Below, one piece after another: positions 36,810-46,409 of a DNA stretch of 64,000 nucleotides (within the stretch, counting starts at the first letter, position 1; each line of letters begins with the position of its first letter). Source of the stretch: Centroberyx gerrardi (lineage: Eukaryota; Chordata; Actinopteri; Beryciformes; Berycidae). The notes below the pieces were generated by a model that was given only the letters and a program-made list of their open reading frames with translations, searched no databases and was not told the DNA's origin. The DNA is taken from contig NC_136000.1 of the NCBI RefSeq assembly GCF_048128805.1, positions 14,726,854 to 14,790,853 of the forward strand, read 5' to 3'. The translations under genes and the position numbers were made by a program.

Positions 36810-39800
36810 CTGTTAGGATAGAGATGGTACAAAGGTTCCTTCAGTTTTTACTAACATCAATGGCAAATGCTAACTGTCAAATCCTCCTGGTCTACCTAAA
36901 AACTTTAAAAAGAGTGTTATTGGCCATCACTGATGAATGTAGTGCGTTGTCTCACACGTAACAAGATGCATCAACTTCTTCAAATGTGTGGAATTTCAGA
37001 CAAACATCCAAAGAATGTCTCAGAGTACACGCCAATAAAACTCGCTTTGCTGTAGCTGATATTTCTATGCTCAGTTCATGTTCTCCATTGTCCCCGTTGT
37101 TAGTTTTGGGTTGGATGTGCAGGAAAACTGTGCTGTGGAACAGTGGTTCAGCCCTTCTGATAAGAAAATGGCCAGGGGCTTTGTCTGCAGAGACCACATG
37201 GTCGAGAGAATGCTTAGCGGGAGAGTAGATTATATTTGCTTTGGCTTCTGGAGAATCCCTGTGTGTGTGTGTGTGTGCGCGCGTGTATGCGTATGTGGGT
37301 GGGGTGTTTGAGAAAAGGTGTGGACTTCCTAGACAACATTAACCTTTAAATCGCTAACACTTTAAAGTTTCACCTCATTGCGATCAGTTTTTTTTTTTTT
37401 TACCATGACCCCCACTGCTAATGTCTGTTTTGCCACTGTGCCATCTGACAAGACAACAGTAACTATGGTGATATAGACCAGATACGCACCTTGTGGAAGG
37501 GCCTTGGTGGGAAGGTGCAGGGCGCACGACCATGTTTCCGGTGGAAGGGCAAGACTACAGCTGGGTCGACGGGGATCCACGGCACGAGGCCGGAGGCCGG
37601 GGGCTGGGGGACTGTGCTGTGGACCTGCTGCAGATTGTACGTCCCCCGACTCACCTTCCCATCAGCTGCTTTTAATATGGTCACAAATGGTTCCCCTGCC
37701 TTGTGTCCAATCAGGTATCGTCCCGCCTCTAACCTGCAGAACCGCAACGCAGATATTAAATCAATGAGGATGTGTTAAAGCCACTTCCCACACTAAAGCA
37801 TGCTGTAGCACTGTCGGTGACAACTTGATTTCCAGCCAAATGAATGGAATGTAGGTAAGCAGAGCCTTACAAAAGCAGCAGGTGACAGATCCTTTGTGTG
37901 TGGTTGAGTAATAGACTGAGTAAGTCTCCAATACAAACATGAACACAGACTAGCAGCATGCTTTTCTGCCTGAAGCTGTCAAGACAAGGCTGTGATGTAA
38001 TGGTCCTCGTGACGTAAAGAGTGAGCGATGTTAGACATGCACAGACAAAATCTGGAGATGTTGTCCAACTAAACACTGAAAAAATGAATGACACAAATCC
38101 CACACATTACACGTTACTGTACAGTTTTGTACTATACATGTAACCCACATTCATCTGTCCATATGTACAAATACTTACAATTATTATATAATTCACACTT
38201 GTGTGTCCACATCAGGACTAATGAGCCCAAAAAATAACACATCTAACCAAAAGATGTCAAACTTAAGCCAACCCAAACATTTTCCCCAAAGTTATTTATT
38301 GAAGGCAGTTTCAAACACAATAAGCTGGCATGGAGAAGTAGAAAAGTGGGGGTGGGGATGGGGTGCTGGCCAGAAAAAAAAAAAAAAAAAAAAAAGAAAA
38401 ACTAACAACTAAACTGTATTCTTTTACAGTCTAAGATAATGAAGGCCCTCAACTACTTACCCAGTAATCTTTTTCAGTAAGTGATGAAGGATGTTCAGTG
38501 ACTTAGATGGCCTGTGGATGGGAAAGAGAAATCACCACATTACATTTCATCCACTTTGGTAGGGATCTAGATTTCAACACTAATTTACACGACAAAAACC
38601 AGATTTGATGATGGCTACTGATGATGAGGGCAGACGCCTTTCAGCTTTCTACTGGGATACAAATAAACCGACTGGATCTCGTGATGAGATCTTCTAACCC
38701 TTAAGTACTGTAACATAATCATGCAGGGGTGATTAAGTTAAAGTTAATCATCGGCACATCTGTTCAAAGGATACTCACTTGAACTCACAGGAGATGTTCT
38801 GATTCCAGTCTTCAGGCAGCTTTCTTAGCAGAGCTACTTTTGATGTGTGTGCATTGATGTGAGCTAGTGACAGATAGAAAGAGAGGGTGAGAGAAGGAGA
38901 GAGACACTGAGAGAAGAACAAGAGCTAATGAGCGTGTACATCAAGAGCTTCACTTCATCATCAATGCCATTGCTAGTGCTTACAATGCAATTAGCCTGTG
39001 ATGATTTGCCAGCGTTGTTGCAAGCTTGAGTGGGTGGTTCGAAATGCTCGTTGGTCCCCATCCCCCTGAAGCAATGAGCTTTTCCTACCTCCCACTCAAG
39101 CTTGTAACGCCTGGCAACTTAAACAGTGTCTTCCTTGAAGTACATGTCAAGTACAGGGCCTGAAACTACAGCCATAAATACACAGTAGGAAATGTCACAT
39201 GATGAACCACATGATGAACCTCGAACCACTAAACAGAGGAAGTCTCTGATTAGTTATATCTGTTGAGTAATGTCATTAAGTTGGAGATTCCCTATACCGT
39301 TTCATACAGCTTTAATGTCATCACTGATATAATGTCATCACAGATATATCATTGGCTATTCCTATTCATGCACTGCTGTTGACAACCTAAGACACTTTGC
39401 CCTTCTCTGAGGTTGGAGGATCTGACAGTAGCACAGTGTTGTTTAAAATGAAACATTATAATTGCTAAGTCTAGATCTCTTTGTCTGATGGGGGGGGTTA
39501 TATCCACTTTTTGGCACTGCCACTTAGAGACTGAAGTTAAATACAAGCTACCAGCATACAAGCTTCTATTGACCACAATACTGAGGATCCTGCACAGTTA
39601 AGGACTAATATTTCTAGTACTTTACAAGCTAACAGGCTGGAGGGCGAATAATTTACAGACTGCCTTTTATAAAAGCTCTATACATGAGACAGTGGAATGC
39701 ATTACGCTGGGTAGACAGTAGCCTACATTCCAGGCCAACACCTACAGAAGGATTCACATCCAGTAGTGCTGAGAGTGAGACATGAAGTCACACTGTATAA

Positions 39801-42800
39801 AAAAATCAATTAATCAACCTATAGCATAAACATTAATTAAAAAAGAAAACATGGGTGGAGTCTTTCCCATAATCTTGAGCTAGAGATAAGCAGCACATAA
39901 CAAGTCAAGCCCACAATAAGCAGTAAGGGAATTTCATTGAAGCTGAAAGCAATATTTAGCTAAGCTCTGTGCACAGCATTCTTTGTTAGCCCCCATAACC
40001 AAAAATGGCTGTAGTTATGGCAACAGAGCAAACTTAATCACCAAACAGTCAAGAGGGGTGGTGAGTCATCTCAGGACTATTCCATTGGTCTGTGGGAGGA
40101 TCGGCCCTGCTCACTCCACCAAAGGAGAATGAGTCTTTCCACAAGCAAATGCTCTTTCTCAAGCCACATAAATGTTACTCTGACTACTTTCTTGGCATTT
40201 ATTTTGAAAAATGAGAGGCTAAAGGGGAACTCCAAATGCCCTGGGACTAAGGACAAATTGGAAAACTTTTCTTCTTTGATTTTAACAGAGGTTAGAAAGA
40301 ATGGGACTGAAGATAGCAGTGATGTTTTACCTATGTAGGAAACAGTGCTGGAGTGGAGCAGTGTCTCAGCCCACAGCTGGCAAGCCTCGCTGCTGCTTAG
40401 ACGCTCAACGCCGTAACACAGCTGGTACTCCAGCTTGGGCAGGACATGGACTGGCACATGCTGTTAGGGTAGAAAACAAAGAACAGAGGTAGCGCTGGCC
40501 CATATATTGCATCATATTTTAAGATATACCACGCAAAAGGTATGCATTTTTCCAATACATCTTCAATGATATGTATATAAACTTCTGGAGGATGTGTACA
40601 GACTGGCAAGCATACCTGGTTGGTGCTTTTAGGGCCTACACTTCTGGTATGGGTCAGCGGGACGGAGCTGCGCACCATGAGCAGTAGGTCCTGCAGACTG
40701 TAGAGCTTGTAGAGCAGGTTGCCCTCCTCTGGCGCCTCGTAGTCTTGTTCATCCTCCACACTTGCCTGCAAGTCCTGTGAAAGAATTTCTGGGAGGGGGG
40801 ACATATGTTAATGGAGTACGTGGCTTCTGTAATGCAACATTTTTCGTTCACACCTTAAATACATAGAATAATAATGACAAGGACACTAACTTTTCTGTTC
40901 TGTTGTATTTAAGTTGACCACTGATGCAGGTCCACTGTGAGGAGCAGAGTAGATCTCTCCATCCTGGTTCTGGTTGCTCTCTAGATATGAGGACACACAG
41001 GGCTTGACCAGGGATGTTGGATGGGAATGAAGTGAGGATCCCATACATTGTGGGGGTGAGACGGGCTCCGGGGATACGGTAGAGCATTTGGCTGGGTCCT
41101 TGGAAGGGTTGAGCATGGCTGTCTGCATGCGCAGGATCTGTCCGAGCTGGTCGCCAGGTACCTTAGCTCTTTTGGATACTCTCCTGCGCCCTGTAGCCTT
41201 CTGGGGGGAAGATGACTGTGGATTTTCGGGTGTAGACTCAGAGGAGGTGAAAATGGAGGCATCCGGAGAGCATGGTGTGGTCTCGGTCTTGGGTTGTGTT
41301 GTAGGTGTTGCAGCTGGAGTCATGGGGTCATCAATGACCAGCCTCTCATCCTCTGAGTCTTCTGCCTCTTTTTCACATTCCTGGGCAGAGTCCTGTCTCG
41401 TCCGCCTGGTCTTTGGAACAGTAGGGCTCTGTGGGACACTGGGCTCTCTAGAGCCTGGTTGCGTTGTCTCCTCTTTTACAGAATCACCCATGTCTGTCAA
41501 TGAGGTGTTCGCCTCGTCTTGTGAACTACTGCTGGTCCTTTTAGAAGCAAGACGCTCACTGCATCTTGTCGCCTTACTTATTGGCGGGGACCCAACAGCT
41601 TTTCCACTTTTAACATGTGTGTCCTGCTCATTCTGAATCTTTAGCTTCTTGGAGGGTTTAACGGTTGTTGTCTCTCCGAATGTCTCCAGGTCAGTCAGGT
41701 CCACTTCAAAGTCAAGACCATTGTTTTCAGAAGACAACAAACTTCTATGGGAGCTCTCCTGTTTAAAATAAATAAATAAATAAATAAAAATATTGTTCTG
41801 ATGCAATGAGATGTCAGCCAATAAACCTACATTATGTGTCTACATACCGGTGGGAGTTGTTTCTCAGCAGCAGGAACCTCTGTCATTAGGTGAAACACTT
41901 GTTTATTGTTAGTCTTGTTGATGGAGAGCTTCAAACTCTCCTCATGGTAGATATGACTCCTTTCTCTTATTGTCACCTCAGTCTTCAGCAAGGGAGAGTC
42001 TATGTACACAGTCTTCCTCTGACTACTGCCTAGGATGAGACATAACAAAAGGGACTATGGGAAATAGTACCACCATGAGGCCATTCAATGTCAACACATA
42101 CCATGATTCCAAAAACACTGAAACACAATCGTCTCTAAACATAGAATCAGATAGCTCTTTCCCTTGCAAAATGTAGATATGCATTGCCAACTTTAAACCT
42201 TTCTTTGCAGTAAATTCAAAATTAGTAATCTTATATGCTATGTATGTGTTATGAACATAAGGACCTATGGATGTTGCAACATTACAATTTGTTTTTTACT
42301 TCAAAGTACACAATGACATAAAATATCTATGTATGTGTTTGTTATTAATTAGATAGTTGTTGTGTGTGGATTGCAAATGCTACTGCATTTACACTTTGGT
42401 ATTAATGTGGCCAAGTGCATCTCAGACCACCCCCTGTGGTGGTTTAGCCAATCAGTTCACTTTCCGGCGCATATACACTGCAATTTTTGAATGGTTAAAA
42501 TGTATCTGGATATAATCCAGATTCCCAAGACAAATGGTAATGCCAGGTTTCAATGGTATCATGGGATCATTCAAAAGTAAATATTTTACTGATTGGAAGT
42601 GAACCTTGAATTGGCCCTAATTAAACTGAACTACACCATGGTGGCGTGGGTATGTTGTATGTTGATGTTGTACCTTTTCCTGGGTTTAATTTGACCCAAA
42701 CTGGCAGCTCCCATTGGTCCCCGAATTCAGGGCCATGGTTGTCTAGCAGTCTGACCAGGGCATCTCGCGTCACACACACATGAGGCTCATAATAGGCACA

Positions 42801-45737
42801 CAGCTTCTCAGCATTACTGTCACTACTGATCGTCTGTAAAGAGAAAAAAAGATTGTGGAAATTGGGTAACATACACTAGAATGTATCTATAACATCACTC
42901 TGACAAGTAGTTGTCTACAAGTAACTGGACTTTGACAGTACTACATCCTAACATCCTGTAGAAACACAGTTAGTACTGGTTTGTGTAAGTAAGACTTGAA
43001 CACCCTCTGGTGTCTTTTTGTGAAAATTGCAAGAGCTGCAGTAGAGTTACAATAGACCTCCGGTCATGAATCCCATTCTGACTTTAAAACATCTTTGTGA
43101 CTTACTTTATTGGAGTAATTAAAAAAGCAAGACAATTGCTTACAGCGTGCTTGTCCTTAGCTTTCTTAGCTGGAGGATTCTCTGATGAAACACTCTGATA
43201 ATCCGATGCAAGCTGTGCATCAGCAGGCACTATCTTGTGGTCGGTAATATCCACATTGCCCTGGAGAAATAAAGGGTGCAAATATGGAAATAGATGAAGT
43301 GAATCAGAAAAGTTAAACATAAAACTGGACAATGCCATTTCGAAACAACTTAAGTATATGAGTGATAAGTATACACTAGTAAGACTATAACTGTTACTGT
43401 GTGATGGTAACACACAAGCGCATTACCATGATTAGCAGCTGTTTTTCAAAGGTCAGAGCGAGCCCTGGGTTGAATGTTCCCCCTGTCAAACTGGTGATCT
43501 CATGGATCTGGTAGAGCTGCGGAAATGTCCTTACACACTCCAAGCAGCTCCTGAGGAAATCCTGAAAAACAAATGAGGGATTTCGATGTTTAAATACCCT
43601 GGGACACACATCTCACAGTCATGGGTGTTGAAGATAGGTATAGGCCTTGTATTATCAATACCTCTGAATACTGCATAGCTCCCTGTGATATGTAGTTGTA
43701 ATCGTCAGCGCACATTTTGGACACATCATGCAGGTACCTCATGAACTGCATCACTTCATTGTCCACTTTCACCTTCAAAAACTGAAATGTCAGAATAGAT
43801 TGTTTTAGCAAAGCAAAGCAACAAGGGTGATTGGCAGTATTAGAAAACTGCATTGAGAAGACAATGCTTGTACCTGCGGAGGATCAATGGGTTTTTTTCT
43901 CATCAGGATGCCAAGGTATGTATTCTGGTCTTTGCTGGACAGACTGGACATACAGGGGAAGGGTAATCTGGGTTCAGGATAAGCATTACCAGGCTCACTC
44001 TTAACCTTTTTGCATTTCACTTTTGACTTCTTGGCGTCCTTAGCGTCAGCATCGCTTGCAGAGGGATCATCACCATCACAGCTGTCCCAACAGGTACTCT
44101 CATCCTCGTTGATGTAACTGCTGTCTTTAAACTCTGCAGCACCCTCTGTGGAAGAGGGGCAGGGGAGGGTTATATCCCCACCCCCAGACTCTTGTTTTAC
44201 ATCAACGTTCTCTGTAGGACTTTAAAAAAAAAAAAAAATCAAGGGGGGAAAAGGTCAATATGTCAGTTCAGTAAACACTTACTAGCCTTTCATAGCATAG
44301 TGAAAGTGTAAGTGAATTCAAGTATTTTGTTAATTTATTACTGTACCTTTGTAGAAAGGCCCAGAGTTCTTTCATATTAGGTGCAAGGGAATATTTGTCA
44401 TAAGTATCTCTGGTAAAGAATGGAGCTTCAGTGACTGGAGGGTCGTCCCTTAGAATAAAAGGAAAAAGGGAATAATGTTAAAAGGCCAATGTTGTGCTTA
44501 TACGTGCACTGTTGCCATTTCTGCTCTGGTTTGTTTCTGTTCTAGGACAGATGTTAAATTTCATCAACCACGTGCTGATCAATGATTAATGAATGATATA
44601 CATAAAGAAGAACATAAACACAACAGAGCAGAAACTACAACAGTTCGCCAGAAGTCGCAGCAGACTCAACTCCCCAATGTAAAGTCAGATGGAATACAAT
44701 ATATAACTTCCAGTCACAACCTTCAAAATAAAACCCTTATTGATGAAAGCGTGTTTTAAAGTTTTTGCGCAAGTACTACAAAAGCGAAAACAAACAAAGC
44801 ACTTAAGGAGGAATCTGTAATTGATGAGAATACAATTGCTGTTTTCTTTGGTTTTCTTTGGCAAAACGTCCCTTGCATAGCATGCATTACAAGCCATAGG
44901 CCTACTCAAGACGCTATGTATACACAGGGCTGCCAAAAATATAAAATCAAATTCTCAAACATCAAACGCAAGACAACTTGGAAGGTTATCTACTATCTTA
45001 CAGAAGTCCATTTTAAGTCCAAATGCTATGTAATTGCATTTGGTCCCTTATCAGGGCTAGGCTTGAACCCAGCCATTGCCTTTAGAAGAGGTTGGGACAT
45101 TGAATAGATTAAAATTGACCTTTATCAGATATAATACCCTTACAAGTATGGTGTAAGTAAGTGTGTTGAGAATTTCTTCTGGTAGCCTTGTAGGCTTCCC
45201 ACGGGCTCCTGGCTACTACCGCATGCTGTGAAAAGGACATAACAGTCTATTTAAAAGCTAGAATTTCACTCCATATGTAATATTCCATTAAGTATTTAAA
45301 TACGGCATTTATTCTATACAATTACAGTAATTTAACTTTTCCACGAGTGCCAGATTTTGCGCTTTAAGTTTGAAGGCACAATCGCCCTACTTCCGGTCTT
45401 ATTCTAGCATCTCTAGCTGACTTGATTCAGCTGCACTTCTCCCGTATCGACTGAATTATTAAACCAGTTAATTTAGCTATAGTTAATCAATGTTTGTAAT
45501 GTCATGCTGAAAATTACATAACGGCACTAATCACTGCCAGGTTATGTGTAACGTTACTTTTAAAATAAGTAGCGTAACGTTAACATTAGGTTAGTTGCCA
45601 GTGACAAACGTTAGCAACACTCAGTCCGGCCAACTAGCTAGTTATCGGAAAGTTAGTTGCATGGTCAGCGTAATAACACTTAAATGTCCCACATCTATGG
45701 CATTTCTAAAAGTTTGCGGCGTCATTTTACTTGCCAT
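36648..45737 (-). CDS. ice2: ICE2 / NARG2, Little Elongation Complex subunit 2
   Basis: Nuclear subunit of the Little Elongation Complex (with ELL and ICE1), which supports RNA polymerase II transcription of snRNA genes. The CDS joins 45737-45680, 45225-45144, 44448-44347, 44219-43874, 43781-43662, 43561-43427, 43260-43144, 42833-42674, 42029-41848, 41758-40891, 40788-40616, 40460-40331, 38863-38779, 38511-38461, 37733-37490 and 36809-36648: 16 exons, 1004 aa (human 982), all phases agreeing. Recognised by family-typical strings: CADDYNYISQGAM (about 218-230), VDLTDLETFG, and the C-terminal NARG2_C region (about 740-950) with YKLYSLQDLLLMVR and PCTFPPRPF. Residues 435-723 are acidic, Ser/Thr-rich and probably disordered. 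The tail (952-1004) is lysine-rich. Sumoylation-type motifs include VKQE, VKSE and VKEE. The first two exons are the least certain: the exon 1 donor is weak, but phase and the MASKM start (human begins similarly) support them. Confidence 0.94.
36810..37489 (-). other. ice2: ice2 intron 15
   Basis: 680 bp, with a (GT)n-rich tract at 37258-37295 and a T/A run near 37389-37402. Open frames on the plus strand are not supported by splice sites. Confidence 0.75.
37258..37295. repeat. (GT)n-rich microsatellite
   Basis: Interrupted GT/GC repeat within ice2 intron 15. Confidence 0.85.
37490..37733 (-). CDS. ice2: ice2 coding exon 15
   Basis: Residues 870-951, 244 nt. Core of the NARG2_C domain: GRYLIGHKAGEPFVTILKAA, then VPWIPVDPAVVLPFHRKHGR and PCTFPPRPFHK. 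Confidence 0.96.
37734..38460 (-). other. ice2: ice2 intron 14
   Basis: 727 bp, with a long A-run at about 38368-38389 on the plus strand. No alternative exon recognised. Confidence 0.75.
38461..38511 (-). CDS. ice2: ice2 coding exon 14
   Basis: A 51-nt exon, residues 853-869 (PSKSLNILHHLLKKITG region). Strong acceptor and donor; phases fit both neighbours. Confidence 0.92.
38779..38863 (-). CDS. ice2: ice2 coding exon 13
   Basis: 85 nt, residues 825-852 (AHINAHTSKVALLRKLPEDW region). The donor AA|GTGAGT is consensus. Confidence 0.93.
38864..40330 (-). other. ice2: ice2 intron 12 (largest)
   Basis: About 1.47 kb. Small tandem duplications at 39195-39222 (CACATGATGAAC twice) and 39316-39350 (AATGTCATCACNGATAT twice). 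No exon or recognised transposon. Confidence 0.7.
40331..40460 (-). CDS. ice2: ice2 coding exon 12
   Basis: 130 nt, residues 782-824. Contains VLPKLEYQLCYGVERLSSSE and the LWAETLLHSS helix of NARG2_C. Confidence 0.95.
40616..40788 (-). CDS. ice2: ice2 coding exon 11
   Basis: 173 nt, residues 724-781. Start of NARG2_C: EEGNLLYKLYSLQDLLLMVR. Confidence 0.95.
40891..41758 (-). CDS. ice2: ice2 coding exon 10 (large)
   Basis: 868 nt, residues 435-723. Low-complexity acidic and Ser/Thr/Pro-rich, with VDLTDLETFGETTT near its start and LGQILRMQTAMLNP near its end, both recognisable in mammalian ICE2. The donor AAAA|GTTAGT is non-ideal but fixed by phase. Confidence 0.95.
41848..42029 (-). CDS. ice2: ice2 coding exon 9
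   Basis: 182 nt, residues 374-434 (RKTVYIDSPLLKTEVTIRER region), homologous to the mammalian IYINSPLPQK part. Confidence 0.94.
42030..42673 (-). other. ice2: ice2 intron 8
   Basis: 644 bp of AT-rich intron. No repeat or exon recognised. Confidence 0.75.
42674..42833 (-). CDS. ice2: ice2 coding exon 8
   Basis: 160 nt, residues 321-373. Contains LLDNHGPEFGDQWELPVWVK, a conserved ICE2 segment. Confidence 0.95.
42834..43143 (-). other. ice2: ice2 intron 7
   Basis: 310 bp. Holds a CTCF-like string (ACACCAGAGGGTGTTC on the minus strand, about 43000-43015). Otherwise nothing recognised. Confidence 0.6.
43144..43260 (-). CDS. ice2: ice2 coding exon 7
   Basis: 117 nt, residues 282-320, linker rich in Lys and Asp (NPPAKKAKDKHA). 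Confidence 0.92.
43427..43561 (-). CDS. ice2: ice2 coding exon 6
   Basis: 135 nt, residues 237-281. Contains QLYQIHEITSLTGGTF, the counterpart of the mammalian FYTLHEVTSLMG segment. Confidence 0.95.
43662..43781 (-). CDS. ice2: ice2 coding exon 5
   Basis: 120 nt, residues 197-236. Predicted helical, with MCADDYNYISQGAMQYSE. Confidence 0.95.
43874..44219 (-). CDS. ice2: ice2 coding exon 4
   Basis: 346 nt, residues 81-196. Acidic region (SSYINEDESTCWDSCDGDD), then a basic patch (KKSKVKCKKVK) and the conserved QNTYLGILMRKKP helix. The acceptor follows a long T tract. Confidence 0.92.
44347..44448 (-). CDS. ice2: ice2 coding exon 3
   Basis: 102 nt, residues 47-80. Contains FFTRDTYDKYSLAPNMKELW, matching the mammalian FFSRENYKDHSMAPSLKEL segment. 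Confidence 0.93.
44449..45143 (-). other. ice2: ice2 intron 2
   Basis: 695 bp. No exon or recognised repeat; open frames on either strand are unsupported. Confidence 0.65.
45144..45225 (-). CDS. ice2: ice2 coding exon 2 (inferred)
   Basis: 82 nt, residues 20-46 (CGSSQEPVGSLQGYQKKF region). Good acceptor (tccttttcacag) and donor (CTT|GTAAGG), and both phases match the neighbours. The sequence is not strongly conserved, so the support is splice-site logic. Confidence 0.65.
45226..45679 (-). other. ice2: ice2 intron 1
   Basis: 454 bp with a cluster of AACGTTA strings at about 45548-45613, a motif often seen around fish genes. No coding signal. Confidence 0.55.
45680..45737 (-). CDS. ice2: ice2 coding exon 1 (inferred start)
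   Basis: 58 nt, residues 1-19 (MASKMTPQTFRNAIDVGHL). ATG 45737 has A at -3 and G at +4. The MASKM start resembles the human N-terminus, and 58 nt leaves the phase required by exon 2. The donor TTTAA|GTGTTA is weak. An overlapping upstream ORF (45722-45748) starts 11 nt earlier. Confidence 0.62.
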
Positions 45738-45748
45738 ACTAGCTCCAT
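45722..45748 (-). promoter_or_regulatory. Upstream ORF overlapping the ice2 start codon
   Basis: ATG 45748 opens an 8-codon frame (MELVWQVK) that ends with TGA 14 bases into the main frame. G at -3 and G at +4 give it a good initiation context. Whether it lies in the mRNA depends on the unmapped start site. Confidence 0.35.
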
Positions 45749-45879
45749 GACTCCAAGAATGATAACTGTCACGTTTGAACACCGTTTGACATGCGACGGT
45801 CTTCTTCTTCTTCTTCTTGTGGAATTGTGGCAGTGTGTAGGCGCCTCACCTCACTGCTGCCTCCCTCTGGATGTTATAT

Positions 45880-45890
45880 TCGACCAGCAG
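45880..45890. repeat. Target-site duplication, left copy
   Basis: TCGACCAGCAG, repeated exactly at 46399-46409 on the other side of the L1-type insertion. Confidence 0.75.
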
Positions 45891-46398
45891 TAGAAAAAGA
45901 GAGTATTTCCCATCTATTTTTTCACTGTATATATACAAGAATGTTCTGGATTGATGTGACCAGCTTTCTAAAAAAGAAACTTAAGATGAATGTTGAAATA
46001 GATATGTTTGATGTATTGCTATATTTTAGTCAAGATAAGATTGAAAATAACATGCTGTATATCATACAACTATTTATTATTTTGGGAAAATTCCATATTC
46101 ATAAGAAGTCAGGAACCAAGCCAACTTTCCTGCACTTTATTAATGAATTTAAACAATATAGCACCATTTTATCTAATGTTAAAAACAAAAAAACTATTAA
46201 GACCTTAAAGTTATTAAGCGAATATAATATGTTGCATATAACATAAACTCTGGCATTGTAAAATGTAAAATGTGTTTTTTTGTTTGTTATTATCTTTTAT
46301 CTTTGTCTCTATTGTCTATGTATCTGTTTGTACCTTTGTATATGAACTTGTGTACAATAAAGAAAGTGAAAAAAATAAAATAAAATAAAATAAAATAC
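45891..46398 (+). mobile_element. 5'-truncated L1-type LINE insertion
   Basis: About 508 bp flanked by an 11-bp target-site duplication. The plus strand carries the C-terminal end of a LINE ORF2 up to the stop at 46244-46246, with HLFFHCIYTRMFW and the IILGKFHIHKKSG and HFINEFKQY strings typical of L1/Tx1-group ends. A 3' UTR, an AATAAA (46356-46361) and an A-rich AAAAT tail (46368-46396) follow. The intact short frame and the clear duplication indicate a fairly young insertion. It is 5'-truncated, so inactive. Clade assignment is from memory of the motif pattern. Confidence 0.72.
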
Positions 46399-46409
46399 TC
46401 GACCAGCAG
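46399..46409. repeat. Target-site duplication, right copy
   Basis: TCGACCAGCAG, identical to 45880-45890. Confidence 0.75.

Noticed and set aside
39010..39045. tRNA-like GGTTCGAAAT string
   Set aside because: No cloverleaf stems or A-box could be placed around it.
41088..41636. 182-codon plus-strand open frame
   Set aside because: It lies antisense to ice2 exon 10, whose reading frame is supported by homology and splice phases; the plus frame is a shadow.
42415..42450. CTCF-like ACCACCCCCTGTGGTGG
   Set aside because: The core has an extra base relative to the CTCF consensus and reads better as a chance palindrome.
45791..46246. 151-codon plus-strand frame as a cellular gene
   Set aside because: From 45891 on it is the C-terminal end of a LINE ORF2 with a flanking target-site duplication; the first 33 codons are unrelated flank.
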